DNA of 64,000 bases, from assembly GCA_026708325.1 (NCBI GenBank), contig JAPOVC010000025.1, forward strand, positions 1 through 64,000, written 5' to 3'. The notes under the pieces were generated by a model that saw nothing but the letters and a program-made list of their open reading frames with translations, was not told the origin of the DNA and did not search any database. Both the position numbers and the translations under genes were made by a program. This DNA comes from Anaerolineaceae bacterium (GTDB lineage: Bacteria; Chloroflexota; Anaerolineae; Aggregatilineales; Phototrophicaceae). Every line of letters starts with the position of its first letter. The stretch's first letter is position 1. Shown here piece by piece: positions 63,933-64,000 of this stretch.

Positions 63933-64000
63933 CCGTACCGGCAGGTCGCCGAATGAATGGAGGCGGTGCCGGTTGGCGGGCAGTGAGGGTCAGACTTGAC

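Overview
This window is G+C-rich, apart from one AT-rich insert at 44.4-46.5 kb, and densely coding. It shows no rRNA, tRNA or CRISPR array. The gene content (S9 peptidases, PrpD-like, enolase-superfamily and RraA-like enzymes, secreted solute-binding proteins whose mature parts begin near Gln-Asp, short operons on both strands, frequent TTG and GTG starts) fits a free-living bacterium, plausibly Chloroflexota of Anaerolineae type. That placement is an inference, because no phylogenetic marker was aligned.

Left part (1-24.9 kb, all on +): a catabolic and uptake island. It begins with two tandem S9 peptidases, the first cut by the window edge. Next come two aspartoacylase-family proteins (one apparently without zinc ligands) and an M24-fold protein that has lost most metal ligands. 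These are followed by three tandem family-5 solute-binding proteins, each trailed by a similar hairpin, and two DppB/DppC-type permeases without ATPases. A DegT-type PLP enzyme, five tandem MmgE/PrpD-family proteins, a muconate-lactonizing-type enolase-superfamily enzyme, an RraA-like aldolase-family protein and a LysM/M23 peptidase complete it. Together they suggest import and stepwise breakdown of an amide- or peptide-linked carboxylic compound; the substrate is unknown.

Middle part (24.9-44.3 kb): an alpha/beta hydrolase behind a decayed methyltransferase remnant; a sugar-type ABC operon (binding protein, attenuator-like hairpin, two permeases, small membrane protein, again no ATPase); a moaA-map-methyltransferase operon divergent from an APH-type kinase gene and a threonine-synthase-like gene; and a tandem duplication of a 794-aa membrane protein with a 2,611-bp period, whose junction still carries the tails of both flanking genes. 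Then come an FmdB-type zinc ribbon, a rhomboid protease, a DUF2304-like protein, a PhyH-type dioxygenase, a small unknown protein, prfA and a polytopic membrane protein.

Right part (44.4-64 kb): an AT-rich UvrD-like helicase gene, apparently acquired; a cupin gene with a displaced copy of its own 3' end; a heptad-repeat membrane protein; transketolase; a nitroreductase; an ECF sigma - HxxxCxxC anti-sigma - thioredoxin reductase operon resembling the SigR/RsrA redox circuit; ftsH behind a near-consensus promoter; a minus-strand group (methyltransferase, exonuclease, DUF4013-like, TlpA-like); mscL; a chorismate mutase-DAHP synthase fusion; the conserved dnaX-ybaB-recR operon; and a stand-alone membrane sensor module preceded by three helically phased AGGTAA repeats.
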